Notes: generated from the letters alone by a model not told the origin. A stretch of DNA of 64,000 nt from Streptomyces flavochromogenes (GCF_000717595.1 NZ_JNZO01000020.1:56212-120211), one strand, 5' to 3'. Shown: positions 8,521 to 17,954, counted from the first letter of the stretch. Made by a program: numbers and translations.

Positions 8521-9897
8521 ATGACCTCACTTCCTCGTTTCGACGAAGCCTGGGAAGCCGCGTGCGATCTCGCCCGCCTTGCCGCCCGGGACGGACGGGA
8601 CGTCGTACTCGTCCGTGATCTGTCCGGTCAGTCCACTCTCCTGGTCGACGACCGCGCCGATGCCGAGCCGCTGGACCCCGAATCCGAAGCGGTCGTGTCG
8701 CTCCGCGAGGGGTTCGCCTCCAAGGTCCGCCCCTTCGCCGGGGACGATCCTGTCCAGACGGCCAGCTCGCTCTTCGTCCCGGAGATGTTCTTCGGCGCGG
8801 CCGAGCTCATCGTGCTGGAGGAACGGGAGCAGGACGGCCCCGGCCAGGTCGCCGTACTCGAACGCACCGTCGTCGGCGGGGACTGGGCAGCCGTGGGCGC
8901 CGAGGTCGAGCAGCAGCCGGCTCGCCAAACCCGCCGCCTCGCCTTCTACGGATTCAAGGGCGGCGTCGGCCGCTCCACCGCCACCACCGTCCTCGCCCGC
9001 AACCTCGCCGAGCGCGGCCACTGCGTACTCGTCGTGGACCTTGACCTGGAATCCCCCGGGGTGTCCAACCTGCTCGCCGAGCCGGGGGCCACTCCCCCGC
9101 ACGGCATCGTGGACCACCTGGTGGAGTCGGCCGTCGGGAACGCCGATGGTCTTGAGCTCGTCAGCCGTTCCTCCATCCTCCCGCCCGAGCAGGGCAACGG
9201 CGAGGTGTGGCTGGCTCCGGCTGCCGGGACTCCGCTCGCCGGACGGCCGTACGACTACCTCGCCAAGCTGAACCGCATCTACAGCGACCTTCCCGCAGAC
9301 GAGCCGGGAGGCACGCCCCGCCCCTTCGCCCAGCGGCTGGAGGACGCCATCGCCGCATGCGAGGCACAGGTGGAGGAGAAGGGTCGCCGCCCCGACGTGG
9401 TGTTGCTCGACAGCCGCGCCGGCATCCACGACATCGCGGCCGTCACCCTGACCAAACTCTGCGACCAGGCCCTGCTCTTCGCGGTGGACAACCCGTCCAC
9501 TTGGGACGGCTACCGGATGCTCCTGTCCCAGTGGAAGCTGCGGCCCGATCGTGCCCGCGCCCTGCGCGACCGGGTCCGGGTCGTGGCCGCCATGTTCCAC
9601 TCCGCAGGAGACATAGACCGTCTCAACACCCTGCGGCGGCATGCCTACGACGTCTTCATGGACACGCTCTACAACCTGCCCGACGACGAGTACGAGGAAC
9701 CTTTCCTCCCCGTCAAGGGCGAGGTGGACGACAAGCCCTACGCCCCCATCCCCATCCTCTTCGGCAACGATCTGGTGGGGCTGGACCCGCTGCGCAGCCG
9801 CAACTGGCCCGAGCTGCCGTTCGTCAGGGCCGCCTACCGCGAGTTCGTCGACACGGTGGAGAAGCTGGTGCTGGACCCGTACGAGGACAAGTCATGA
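8521..9897 (+). CDS. KGGVGR-motif ParA/MinD-like ATPase
   Basis: This 458-residue protein has an N-terminal domain of about 135 residues of unknown role. A ParA/MinD-type ATPase domain follows, with a deviant Walker A reading KGGVGRST (about 146-153), VVDLDLESPG after it, and a later LLDSRAGIHD motif. The Arg in place of the usual Lys/Gly marks the KGGVGR variant seen in proteins outside plasmid partition. Its stop overlaps the start of the next ATPase (ATGA), so the two are translationally coupled. The pair lies between pglX and pglW, which suggests a sensing or switching role in the same system; that role is inferred. Confidence 0.85.
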   Translation: MTSLPRFDEAWEAACDLARLAARDGRDVVLVRDLSGQSTLLVDDRADAEPLDPESEAVVSLREGFASKVRPFAGDDPVQTASSLFVPEMFFGAAELIVLEEREQDGPGQVAVLERTVVGGDWAAVGAEVEQQPARQTRRLAFYGFKGGVGRSTATTVLARNLAERGHCVLVVDLDLESPGVSNLLAEPGATPPHGIVDHLVESAVGNADGLELVSRSSILPPEQGNGEVWLAPAAGTPLAGRPYDYLAKLNRIYSDLPADEPGGTPRPFAQRLEDAIAACEAQVEEKGRRPDVVLLDSRAGIHDIAAVTLTKLCDQALLFAVDNPSTWDGYRMLLSQWKLRPDRARALRDRVRVVAAMFHSAGDIDRLNTLRRHAYDVFMDTLYNLPDDEYEEPFLPVKGEVDDKPYAPIPILFGNDLVGLDPLRSRNWPELPFVRAAYREFVDTVEKLVLDPYEDKS

Positions 9898-11342
9898 ACG
9901 ACCCCGCCATCCAGGCGACCCGCACCCTGCTGATCGACGCGCTCAGCTCCGCCCCCGACGCGGACACCAGCACCCCCGACCTCCGAACGATGTTCACGCC
10001 CTCCTCGCACCGGCTCGCGCTGGACCCGGACGTGACAGTCGTCCGCGGAGCCCGCGGCACCGGAAAGACGTACTGGGCCAAAGCCCTGACCGACCCCGAG
10101 CTTCGCGAGGTCGCCTCGGCCTCCTACATGATGCCGAGGCTGGGCCGGATCGAAGTGATCACCGGGTTCGCCCAGGGCGGTGGCGACGACCCGGTGTTCC
10201 CCGGGAAGCGAGCGCTGGCCGCCCTGGTCTCCCAGGGTGTCGACGCCAAGGACCTGTGGTCAGCGGTAGTCCTCATGGCGCTCAAGGTGCCCGAGATCCT
10301 CGCCTTCGAGTCATGGTCGGAACGCATCGAGTGGGTCGGCCGGAACGGCGAGAAGTACGAGGCCGCACTGCGTCGCGCCGATCGCGAGACACGGGAGCGG
10401 GGCAAGACCCTCGTCCTGCTCTTCGACACGCTCGATCACCTGCACAACGACCGCGGCCAGCTCGACCGACTGTTGTCCGGACTCTTCGAGGTGGCTCTGG
10501 AGCTCCGGCTCACCACCGGAACGCTGCGCGCCAAGATCTTCGTACGGCCGGACCTCTACGAAAGTGCCCCCAAGGCTTTCGCGGACGCCTCGAAGCTCGG
10601 TGCGAACGCCACCGACCTCAGCTGGAGTCGGGAGAACCTGTACGGGCTCCTCTTCCACCAATTGGGCAATCACACCAGCGAGCAGGCGACGGCTTTCCGC
10701 AAGGCGACCGGTCAGTGGCGACCGGAGGGCGAGGGCCGCTTCATAGCTCCGGTCGATGTCATCGCCGACCAGAAGCGGCAGGAAGAGGTCTTCGTGACGC
10801 TGGCCGGCCCCTTCATGGGCACGGACCGCCGTAAGGGCCACACCTACACCTGGGTGCCGAACCATCTTCAGGACGGCCTCGGCCGGGTCAGCCCCCGCAC
10901 GTGGCTGCACGCGCTCCTCCGGTCGGCACAGCTGACCGGAGAGCGATACGCCGGCCATTCGCTGCCCCTGCACTACGACGCGATCCGCGAGAGCCTGAGC
11001 AGCGCCTCCAAGAACCGTGTCGAGGAGCTGACGGACGACATCGGCTGGGCAGCACTCGCCGTGGAACTGCTCGAAGGCAGCCAGGTTCCCATGGAGCCCT
11101 CAGCCGTGCGCTTCGCGTGGGAGTCCAACCGGCTGTCGGCCAGGATCGCGGAGCTGCTGGAAGACGTGAAGCAGGGCAGCGGCCCGCGCAACGCCGAAAG
11201 TCCCTCAGCGATCCTTCAGGAGCTACTCGATCTGGGCGTCATGACCGAGCGCAGCAACAAGGCCATCGACCTGCCGGACATCTACCGGCTCAACTTCGAC
11301 ATCCGGCGCAAGGGCGGGGTTGCCCGTAAGCCGGTGATCTGA
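9894..11342 (+). CDS. P-loop ATPase, partner of the KGGVGR ATPase
   Basis: A 482-residue protein with Walker A GARGTGKT (about residues 52-59) and a Walker B-like strand TLVLLFDTLDHL (about 172-183). A long helical C-terminal part follows, with no recognised domain. The overall plan resembles STAND/Sll1717-type P-loop proteins, but I cannot assign a family. Coupling to the upstream ATPase by a 4-bp overlap suggests equimolar synthesis and a complex. A strong hairpin that also serves pglW follows the stop. Confidence 0.8.
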   Translation: MNDPAIQATRTLLIDALSSAPDADTSTPDLRTMFTPSSHRLALDPDVTVVRGARGTGKTYWAKALTDPELREVASASYMMPRLGRIEVITGFAQGGGDDPVFPGKRALAALVSQGVDAKDLWSAVVLMALKVPEILAFESWSERIEWVGRNGEKYEAALRRADRETRERGKTLVLLFDTLDHLHNDRGQLDRLLSGLFEVALELRLTTGTLRAKIFVRPDLYESAPKAFADASKLGANATDLSWSRENLYGLLFHQLGNHTSEQATAFRKATGQWRPEGEGRFIAPVDVIADQKRQEEVFVTLAGPFMGTDRRKGHTYTWVPNHLQDGLGRVSPRTWLHALLRSAQLTGERYAGHSLPLHYDAIRESLSSASKNRVEELTDDIGWAALAVELLEGSQVPMEPSAVRFAWESNRLSARIAELLEDVKQGSGPRNAESPSAILQELLDLGVMTERSNKAIDLPDIYRLNFDIRRKGGVARKPVI

Positions 11343-11350
11343 ACCGCTCG

Positions 11351-11404
11351 GTGAGGGCGGGGTGCCGTCATCGGCCCGGGCCGGAAGCAGCACCCCGCCC
11401 TCAC
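11351..11404. terminator. Bidirectional terminator between the P-loop ATPase and pglW
   Basis: A 15-bp perfect stem (GTGAGGGCGGGGTGC / GCACCCCGCCCTCAC) with a second small GC hairpin in its loop. It begins 9 bp after the ATPase stop and overlaps the last codon region of the convergent pglW. Confidence 0.75.
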
Positions 11405-14400
11405 ACCTTCGCCAGCGTCTCCAGGAACGCCCCGTCCAGGTGCGCCTGCTCCCCGTCCCCGCCGATCACCTCGACCGTCCGGCCGTCCAGGTGCGGCAGC
11501 TGCGACCGGGTCTCCACCGGGCACAGCAGCCACAGCCCGTGCGGGTTCTCGACCGGGCGTCGGGCCGCGCCCTGGAGGCCGACGAGGAAGGCGTGGCCGC
11601 CCTCGTCCCAGTAGCGGGCGATCAGGCCGGCGTCGTGCAGGAACAGGACCGTGCGGGGCAGGGCACAGCGGGTCTGGAGGTCCTCCCCGACGCGCTGCCA
11701 GACGGCGCGTACGAAGGTGGCCAGGCCCGGCTTGATCCGGCCGGGTGCGGAGGCGCTGTCCGCGCGCAGCACCGTCTGCCAGTCCTGGCCCTTCTCCTCC
11801 ACCAGTTTCCGGAACTCCGCCAGGAAGACGGCGCCCACGTCGACGGGCAGGACCGGGAAGGCAGCCGCCACGGCGTCCGCGACGCCGGGCAGCCGGACGC
11901 CCTTCACGGTCAGGGCGAGGAAGCCGCCGCGCTTGGCACTTGCCATGAGGCGTTCACGGACTGCTCCGTGCGGGTCCTCCCGCTCCAGGCGCGTGACACG
12001 GCGCGGCGGCAGGAGACTGGTCAGGCCGCCGGAAGCCGTCACGGGGTGGGCTGTCCTGGCGGCGGGCAGCTGGAAGGTGTCGGAGTCGAGGTCGTAGCGG
12101 AGGTCGAACCGGGCCGCCTGCAGGGCGTCCTCCAGCTCGACGTGGGTAGGCTCACGGCCGCCCGCGAGCACCTGGAGTTCGGGGAAGCGTGCCTTGACCC
12201 GTGCCACCAGCTCGGCCGGGTTGATGCCCCGGTCGGCCCGTACGCCCGCGCCGGCCTGGGAGATGCGCAGCGCGCGCTCCAGTCCGAGGTCCCGCGGGTA
12301 CAGCTCCAGACGCGGCGTGACCTCGACGACCGGGGCGATGGCCGCGGCGAGCGCGACGAGACGGGTGTCGGCGAGGGGTGCGAACCCCTCCGGCGTCGGT
12401 ACGGCCCTCAGCTCACGGACCACCTCCGCTCGGCCCGGGAGCGGCTCCTGCCGGGCCAGGCGTTCGGCGGTGGCGCCGAGCGCCGACGCGTAGTCGGCCA
12501 GTTCCCGTGGGCTGGGGTCGTCGGTGCCCGGCAGGGACTCCGAGGCGAGAAGGACCGTGTCGCCACGCCGGTGGACGGCGAGCCTGGGCTCGTGTCCGTC
12601 CGTCTCGTCGCCGGTCTCCGCCTCCGCTGCGGCGCGTACGACGGCCAGCGAGCGCGCGAGGGTCCGCTGGGGGGTGTCGTCGTCGGCCCCGTGGCGGGCA
12701 CGCAGTTCGACCGCCGCCTCGGGGGCGGTCATCACACGGCCCGAGCTCTCCAGGATGTCCGCGAGCTCCGAGCGGACCGGTGCCAGCCATTCCGCTTCCG
12801 CCCACTGCTTGATCTCGATGCGGTGGTGGCGGGAGACCGGCGGCTGCTTGATCTTCAGGTGATCGGCGATGCGGGCCTGCACGGGCCAAGGACCCAGCGG
12901 GGAGAGACCGCCGTCCTCGGGCGGGAGCCCCAGGGTGAGCCGTACGACCTGTTCCCGGTGGGAACCCTTGCGGCCGGCCGCGGGAGTCAGCAGCGCCGCC
13001 ATGTCGTCTATCGAGAGGATGCGGGCCAACTCCGCACCTGGAGCGTCGGCGTGCCCCTCGGTCTGCCCGGCGGTCCGGGTCGGGGACGGTGCCGCGTTGC
13101 CCGGCTTGCCCCGGAGGGCGGCCGCCCACTGCTTGCGGCGCCGGTTGAGTTCCTTGCGGACGAGGGCGCCCGCCCCGCGAGCCTTGGAGATGGCGTACGG
13201 CTGGATCTCCAGCAGCTGGCCGACGGTCGTCGCACCGAGGCCGTTGGCGACGGAGACCGCGCGGGGGGACAGGCCCGCGGCTTCCAGCACAGTGGTGGCC
13301 TCGGCCGCCGCGGCCGCGCTGTCGCGTGCCTCTTCGGCGTCCTCGGCCACGGTCCCGACAGTGGAGGGAGTGGTAGTGGGACGCGTCGCGTCCGCGGCGC
13401 GGAAGACCTCCTGCCAGGCATCCCTCATCTGTCGCAGGGTGTCGAAGCGCTGCTCGATCTCACGGTGCAGCGCCCGTTCGAAGAAGGCCCGGAAGCCTTC
13501 CGCCAGTGCGGGTTCGAACAGCTCGCTCGCGATGTGGAGTTCGGCTGATTCGTTGGTGAGCGGATCATAGAGACCGTCGCCCCACAACGGGCGTTCGCCG
13601 CTGGCCATCTCGTGCAGGGTGACGGCTGCCGCGTAGTACTCGGCGTGATCGTCGTAGTGGCTGCGGCGCACCGAACCCAGGAAGGGATCGAGGTAGCCGC
13701 GGGTGCCCGCCTTCACATCCCGGTCCGAGGCGTCGGTCAGGGAGAAGTCGAAGAGCTTCAGCTGCCAGGTTCGGTCCTTGCGGCGCTGGATACCGAAGTT
13801 GTCGGGCTTGATGTCGCGGTGGCGCACCCCGTGGCCGGCGAGCTGGTCGAGCGCCTGGAAGAGGTCCTCGCCGAATCGCTCCAGCTCGTGGTAGGTGAGC
13901 TGTCCCTTGCCGCGGAGGCGAGCGCCGAGCGACTGTTCGCCGGCGTACTCCAGCTCGAGGATCGTCCGCCCGCCGATCTCGCGCAGCTCCTCGCCGCGCA
14001 ACTGCACCACGGCTCCGCCGCCGACGAGTTTCAGAGCGCGGGCCTCGGCGCGCAGCCGCTCCGCCTTCTCCTCGTCCAGCGCCACCTTGAAGACGTGCTC
14101 GTCGATGCGGACGTTGCCGTCCTCGTCCTCGACCGCCCGCTCCACGAGGAGGGCACGCGCCGTGGCTCCGGTGCCGAGGACCCGGCGTACCGACCATTCG
14201 GCATCGATCGCCTGGCCTGGCATCGCCTCCAGCGGGTCGGCTGCGGCTGCTTCCGGGGAGTCGGGCAGGACACCGGCCCGTTCCGCCTCGTCGAGCAGGT
14301 CCAGGAATGCTTCGGCGGAGCTCAGCCGGTCGTTCACATCGGAACGGGTCGCCTGGTAGACCAGTGCGTCCAGTGCCTCCGAGACACCGTCGGCGACGGC

Positions 14401-15804
14401 GAACAGGTGCAGGCCGGAGTCGGCGCGCAGGCGCTCGGTCAGCACGCTGCGCTGCGGTGCGGGCGGCTGACCGGTCAGGATGAGATGGGCGACCGCGCCC
14501 AGACCGAAGATGTCGAGATCCGCCGGATCGGCGTACGGCTGGTCCGTCTCCGGTGCCAGGTAGACACGGGCCTCGTCCTCGATCAGGGCGGCATCGAGCG
14601 CCGAACCGCCGATCGAGCGGAAGAAGGTGGCATTGCTGTCGAAGTCGCGTGCGGCGGTCTGCCAGTCCGTGATCCGGAGCTCGGGGGCGGCGCCTTCGCT
14701 GCGGAAGGAGACGTAGACCGACCGCGCGGCCAGCGCTCGGTGGTAGAGGGACCGGTTGTGGGCGTAGCGGACGGCTTCGGCGAGCTGGCGGACCAGGTCG
14801 AGACGCATCTCGGGGGTGAGCTTGCCACCGTAGGTGTCCAGGTACTGGTCCAGGCGCAGATCGCTCTGCCGGTGGCGGAAGAGGATGGCCGGGCCGCCCT
14901 CGTGCTCCCGGAACTCGACGGCGTCGACGATGCCGCGGTGGTTGATGCCCTGCAGTACCTGGTACTCGCGGCGGGCGGCACGCTCCGTGGACCTGCGGGC
15001 CGCTTCGGTCGCCCCCTGACTGACCAGATAGATCCGGACCCGGCCCTCTTCCTGTACGAGGCCGTCGTCGCGAACGGCGAGACGGTCCTCCCAGGTGGCA
15101 CCGGCATCGAGCGGATGCGGGCGGAGCTTCCAGGCATCACCGAACCGCAGGTGCCCGGTGGACTGCCGGATCCCGATGGTCCGCAGCAGCTGCGGCAGGG
15201 TCTGCCGGGCGAACTCGGGCGTGATCCGCCGCTCCGGCCGGTCGGGGGGCAGACCCAGGAAGTCCTGCCAGATGCGGTCAAGGCCGCTGCCGCCGTCGTC
15301 CCGCCCGTACACGCGGATGCGCTGGACCTCGTCCAGGTGGCTGACGAGGTCGGGCGCCGACAGGAACACGGCGGGCTCGATCCGCGGGACGATCCGCTCA
15401 TCCATGCCGAGCTTGCGGGCGGCCCAACGCAGTTGGCTCCGGAGCTCCTTCGACTTGAGGTCGTTGAAGTGCAGCGGGTTGTTGATGGTCCGCGTGCGGT
15501 CGCTGCCGCGGAAGTTCCAGGTGGAGCCGGTGTTGTGCAGTTCTCCGGGGTGGCTCTTGATCTCGATCAGGAACAGACCAGCCGGGACCGCGACGAGAAG
15601 ATCGCACTCATTGATCCGCCCCGAGTGCGCGGTGAAGGAGAAGGTGGCCCAGGCCCGGTAGGGCTCGGCAGCGGGCAGCAGTCTCCGTACGTGGTCCAGG
15701 GCCTCCTGCTCCCAGGCATAGGGGGAGGGCCGATCCTGGAACCACTGCTGGACGGGCTTCGGCGGGCCGGGCTTGGGTACCGGCCTTCCTCCCGCTGCTG
15801 TCAC
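11401..15804 (-). CDS. pglW: BREX-2 type NERD/serine-threonine kinase PglW
   Basis: This 1467-residue protein starts at the GTG ending at 15804, preceded by a GGAGG site 7 bp upstream; a start 42 bp further out lacks such a site. An N-terminal NERD nuclease-related domain (about 30-150) shows ECDLL and IEIKS. A first kinase-like domain follows with HRA (about 355) and DWQ in place of HRD and DFG, so it looks inactive. A second kinase domain has VFKVAL, HRDIKPDN (about 662-669) and DFS, and looks active. A helix-hairpin-helix-like segment and a long C-terminal region follow. PglW is a BREX-2/Pgl component with kinase activity. It is convergent with the ATPase operon and faces the same direction as pglX. 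Confidence 0.9.
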   Translation of the reverse strand: MTAAGGRPVPKPGPPKPVQQWFQDRPSPYAWEQEALDHVRRLLPAAEPYRAWATFSFTAHSGRINECDLLVAVPAGLFLIEIKSHPGELHNTGSTWNFRGSDRTRTINNPLHFNDLKSKELRSQLRWAARKLGMDERIVPRIEPAVFLSAPDLVSHLDEVQRIRVYGRDDGGSGLDRIWQDFLGLPPDRPERRITPEFARQTLPQLLRTIGIRQSTGHLRFGDAWKLRPHPLDAGATWEDRLAVRDDGLVQEEGRVRIYLVSQGATEAARRSTERAARREYQVLQGINHRGIVDAVEFREHEGGPAILFRHRQSDLRLDQYLDTYGGKLTPEMRLDLVRQLAEAVRYAHNRSLYHRALAARSVYVSFRSEGAAPELRITDWQTAARDFDSNATFFRSIGGSALDAALIEDEARVYLAPETDQPYADPADLDIFGLGAVAHLILTGQPPAPQRSVLTERLRADSGLHLFAVADGVSEALDALVYQATRSDVNDRLSSAEAFLDLLDEAERAGVLPDSPEAAAADPLEAMPGQAIDAEWSVRRVLGTGATARALLVERAVEDEDGNVRIDEHVFKVALDEEKAERLRAEARALKLVGGGAVVQLRGEELREIGGRTILELEYAGEQSLGARLRGKGQLTYHELERFGEDLFQALDQLAGHGVRHRDIKPDNFGIQRRKDRTWQLKLFDFSLTDASDRDVKAGTRGYLDPFLGSVRRSHYDDHAEYYAAAVTLHEMASGERPLWGDGLYDPLTNESAELHIASELFEPALAEGFRAFFERALHREIEQRFDTLRQMRDAWQEVFRAADATRPTTTPSTVGTVAEDAEEARDSAAAAAEATTVLEAAGLSPRAVSVANGLGATTVGQLLEIQPYAISKARGAGALVRKELNRRRKQWAAALRGKPGNAAPSPTRTAGQTEGHADAPGAELARILSIDDMAALLTPAAGRKGSHREQVVRLTLGLPPEDGGLSPLGPWPVQARIADHLKIKQPPVSRHHRIEIKQWAEAEWLAPVRSELADILESSGRVMTAPEAAVELRARHGADDDTPQRTLARSLAVVRAAAEAETGDETDGHEPRLAVHRRGDTVLLASESLPGTDDPSPRELADYASALGATAERLARQEPLPGRAEVVRELRAVPTPEGFAPLADTRLVALAAAIAPVVEVTPRLELYPRDLGLERALRISQAGAGVRADRGINPAELVARVKARFPELQVLAGGREPTHVELEDALQAARFDLRYDLDSDTFQLPAARTAHPVTASGGLTSLLPPRRVTRLEREDPHGAVRERLMASAKRGGFLALTVKGVRLPGVADAVAAAFPVLPVDVGAVFLAEFRKLVEEKGQDWQTVLRADSASAPGRIKPGLATFVRAVWQRVGEDLQTRCALPRTVLFLHDAGLIARYWDEGGHAFLVGLQGAARRPVENPHGLWLLCPVETRSQLPHLDGRTVEVIGGDGEQAHLDGAFLETLAKV

Positions 15805-15919
15805 TTTCCGGCCTCCATCGCACCCCGCGCCCAACCAGACGGGCAAACCACCTGGTAGAGCCTATCGCGCGCCTACTCGAAGCCATGCGGTGTACATGGT
15901 CATGCACCCATCCCTTCGA

Positions 15920-17074
15920 TCAGGTGCTGTCATCGCTCATCAGCTGCTCGATGGCCGCCAGCACCTGGCCCAGCGCCTCTGGCTGAGTGGCCAGTGCCGC
16001 AAGCGAAACCGACGGCCAGCCCTTGAAGCCCTTCGCCCGTTGCGCCGCGAGCCTCTGCTCAAGTCCGTCCACGGCCGGCAGGGCGTCCGCGAAGGCCGAA
16101 GTCGCGTCGCTTCCCAGGTGGTGGGTGATCGCCCCGAAGCTGAAGGCGAGATCGTCCTTCTCCGGATCCTCGCGCAGTGACAGCGTCCAGACGGGGACCT
16201 CCCTGCCCGAGGCCGGAAAGTAGACGGAGAAACTGGGGTACCCCGCTCTATTGCCGACGAGGCGCCCTGCCGACTCCGCGTGCTCAAGCAGCGCGAGGGC
16301 GACCTGCCGTTTCTCCGTGCTGCGGCTCTCCAGTGCCACGTCCATGTCGGCCCGCGTCCACTTCCGGCCCGCCTGGCCGGACCTTGACTGTGTCTTGTTG
16401 GCTGTGGCCACCTCGCCGTGGACCCTCGGGACGAGCACACGGTGATCACCGCTGCCCCGGTACTGGGTCAGCTCGACGGCATAGACATCCGTCTGGCGCA
16501 GCTGACGGTTCAGAAACTCGACGATGGCCCTCAGTTCCAGAGGTATCCGGTCTGCCACGAAGAGCAGCCGCATCCGTCCGGCCGCGAGCCGCTCCTCGAC
16601 TGTCGCCCAGAACTCCTCGGGCGACTGGCCGCCCAGCAGCTCCTGGTACGCGTCCTCGAGAGGCCGCCCGTCCACCGCACACGTTTCCTCGAAGGTCCGC
16701 CGAAGCAGCGCGGCAGGCCAGTAACGCGCCCCGTTGGCGGCGTAGTCGAGCATCTGGCCCACGACTTCCCGTCGTATGCGGGTGTCGGCCGCCCGCTTGA
16801 CCTCCACCAGGGTCGGCACACCGTCTGCGTCCACGAACAGGTGGTCCAGCCAGTACGCAGAGCCGCTCTCGTTACTGGTGGGGACTCTCATCTCGCGCGC
16901 CACGAGAACGAGCCGAAGGGGTCGGCCGTCAGCGAGCGAACCGAAGTCCAGGATCCGGGGATGGCGTGCGAGCAGCGCCTGGAACTCGGCCTCGGTATCG
17001 AAAGGGGCAGGCTCCAAAGCGTTCAGTCCCTCGCCCAGCAGAAACACCGGTTGTTCGGCCACTTCCGCCCCCAT
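15920..17074 (-). CDS. PD-(D/E)XK nuclease-like protein of unknown role
   Basis: A 384-residue protein. After FQALLARHPRILDF and a strand-rich stretch it carries WLDHLFVDADGVPTLVEVKR (about 75-94), which fits the Asp...Glu-x-Lys core of PD-(D/E)XK nucleases such as NucS and DUF4268-type proteins. RREVVGQMLDYAANGARYW follows. The remaining C-terminal half is not recognised. It lies 115 bp upstream of pglW on the same strand and could be cotranscribed with it. A DNA-cleaving or DNA-binding function in the same defence block is inferred from the motif and position. Confidence 0.7.
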   Translation of the reverse strand: MGAEVAEQPVFLLGEGLNALEPAPFDTEAEFQALLARHPRILDFGSLADGRPLRLVLVAREMRVPTSNESGSAYWLDHLFVDADGVPTLVEVKRAADTRIRREVVGQMLDYAANGARYWPAALLRRTFEETCAVDGRPLEDAYQELLGGQSPEEFWATVEERLAAGRMRLLFVADRIPLELRAIVEFLNRQLRQTDVYAVELTQYRGSGDHRVLVPRVHGEVATANKTQSRSGQAGRKWTRADMDVALESRSTEKRQVALALLEHAESAGRLVGNRAGYPSFSVYFPASGREVPVWTLSLREDPEKDDLAFSFGAITHHLGSDATSAFADALPAVDGLEQRLAAQRAKGFKGWPSVSLAALATQPEALGQVLAAIEQLMSDDST

Positions 17075-17167
17075 CCCCCTGAACGTCGATCACCACTGCC
17101 GACAGGCTTATCAAACTGCACTGACAACCGAGCAGGGATCGGTCGTGGCCACAGGTCGGTACCGTCG

Positions 17168-17514
17168 TCACGCAAGGTCGGACAGCAGTACGTCGAGGCC
17201 CGTCTCTTCCTCGACGCGGACAGCGAGTTCCAAGAGAGCCTGCTGTAGATCCGGGTCCCAGAAAGCCACGGCCCGCTGCCCTGCGAGTGGCGGCCCGTCA
17301 GGCCTCGCGAGCGCCGCGGCGCGGTAGTCGGCTGCCGTGTAGCGCCAGGGCCGCCGCGATGCAACAGTGCGGATGCAATACGGAGCCCGCCCCAGTCGAA
17401 GTCTCCGTGGTAGAGCAGTGCGGCCCCACGCTCGTGCAGGTGGCCTAGGAGGCAGCGCCGACCAGCCGGGCCGCGAAGGCGGGAAGCGAGACGAGCGGGC
17501 CTGCGGAGGGACAC
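17168..17514 (-). pseudogene. Frameshifted remnant of a TIGR02679/JetD (DUF2399) protein
   Basis: Two minus-strand pieces in different frames form the C-terminal end of a DUF2399 (Toprim-like) protein of the TIGR02679 type. LLYHGDFDWGGLRIASALLH (bases about 17362-17418) is in one frame, and PWRYTAADYR...FWDPDLQQALLELAV...EEETGLDVLLSDLA (17171-17350) in another. The break is near 17351-17355. No full upstream portion exists. TIGR02679 is the nuclease subunit of Wadjet type III (JetD). The other Wadjet genes are absent, so this is a relic. Confidence 0.7.
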
Positions 17515-17664
17515 TCAGGTCAGTGGCCACTTGGCTGAAGAGGCCTTGAGCTGTGGCAGGTGCGTCGACGAGCGATGCACCAGGCCGTAGCCGCGAAGCC
17601 GGTCGGCTGCCCTCAGCACCGAGGCTACATCTCCGTCCGCGTACGCCAGTAATACCGTCTTCAC
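17515..17664 (-). pseudogene. Short 5' gene fragment, possibly DUF6928-like
   Basis: A GTG (complement of 17662-17664), preceded closely by AGGGG, opens a 49-codon frame whose first residues are KTVLLAYADGDVASVLRAA. This resembles the start of small Streptomyces proteins I recall as DUF6928-like, but the frame ends at 17515, directly against the JetD remnant. It is best read as a fragment joined to the remnant by deletion. A genuine 49-residue protein cannot be excluded. The stretch from 17665 to 17954 holds nothing else I can support. Confidence 0.3.
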
Positions 17665-17954
17665 TCCCCTGCGCCGCACGCAATCTGGAGTCACTGACAC
17701 CTGAGCCGTAAGCAAAACGACCGAAGTTCTCAGAAGTGGCCAGCAAGTGAACGCTCGTCCGCTCAGGTCAGAGCCGCCACCCGCCCACCAAGCACCTTCT
17801 ACATGCATGGTCACGCGCCAAGGCTTCATTAGGGGCGGTCTCCGGCATGCCAGCCGTCTCGTTCGAGCAAATACATGTGGAAGCGGCCTCCATCGACGGC
17901 CGAAGCTGACAGCATCTAGGCGCCGAACGTCCAAGGTGAGTTGGAGGCGGGCCA

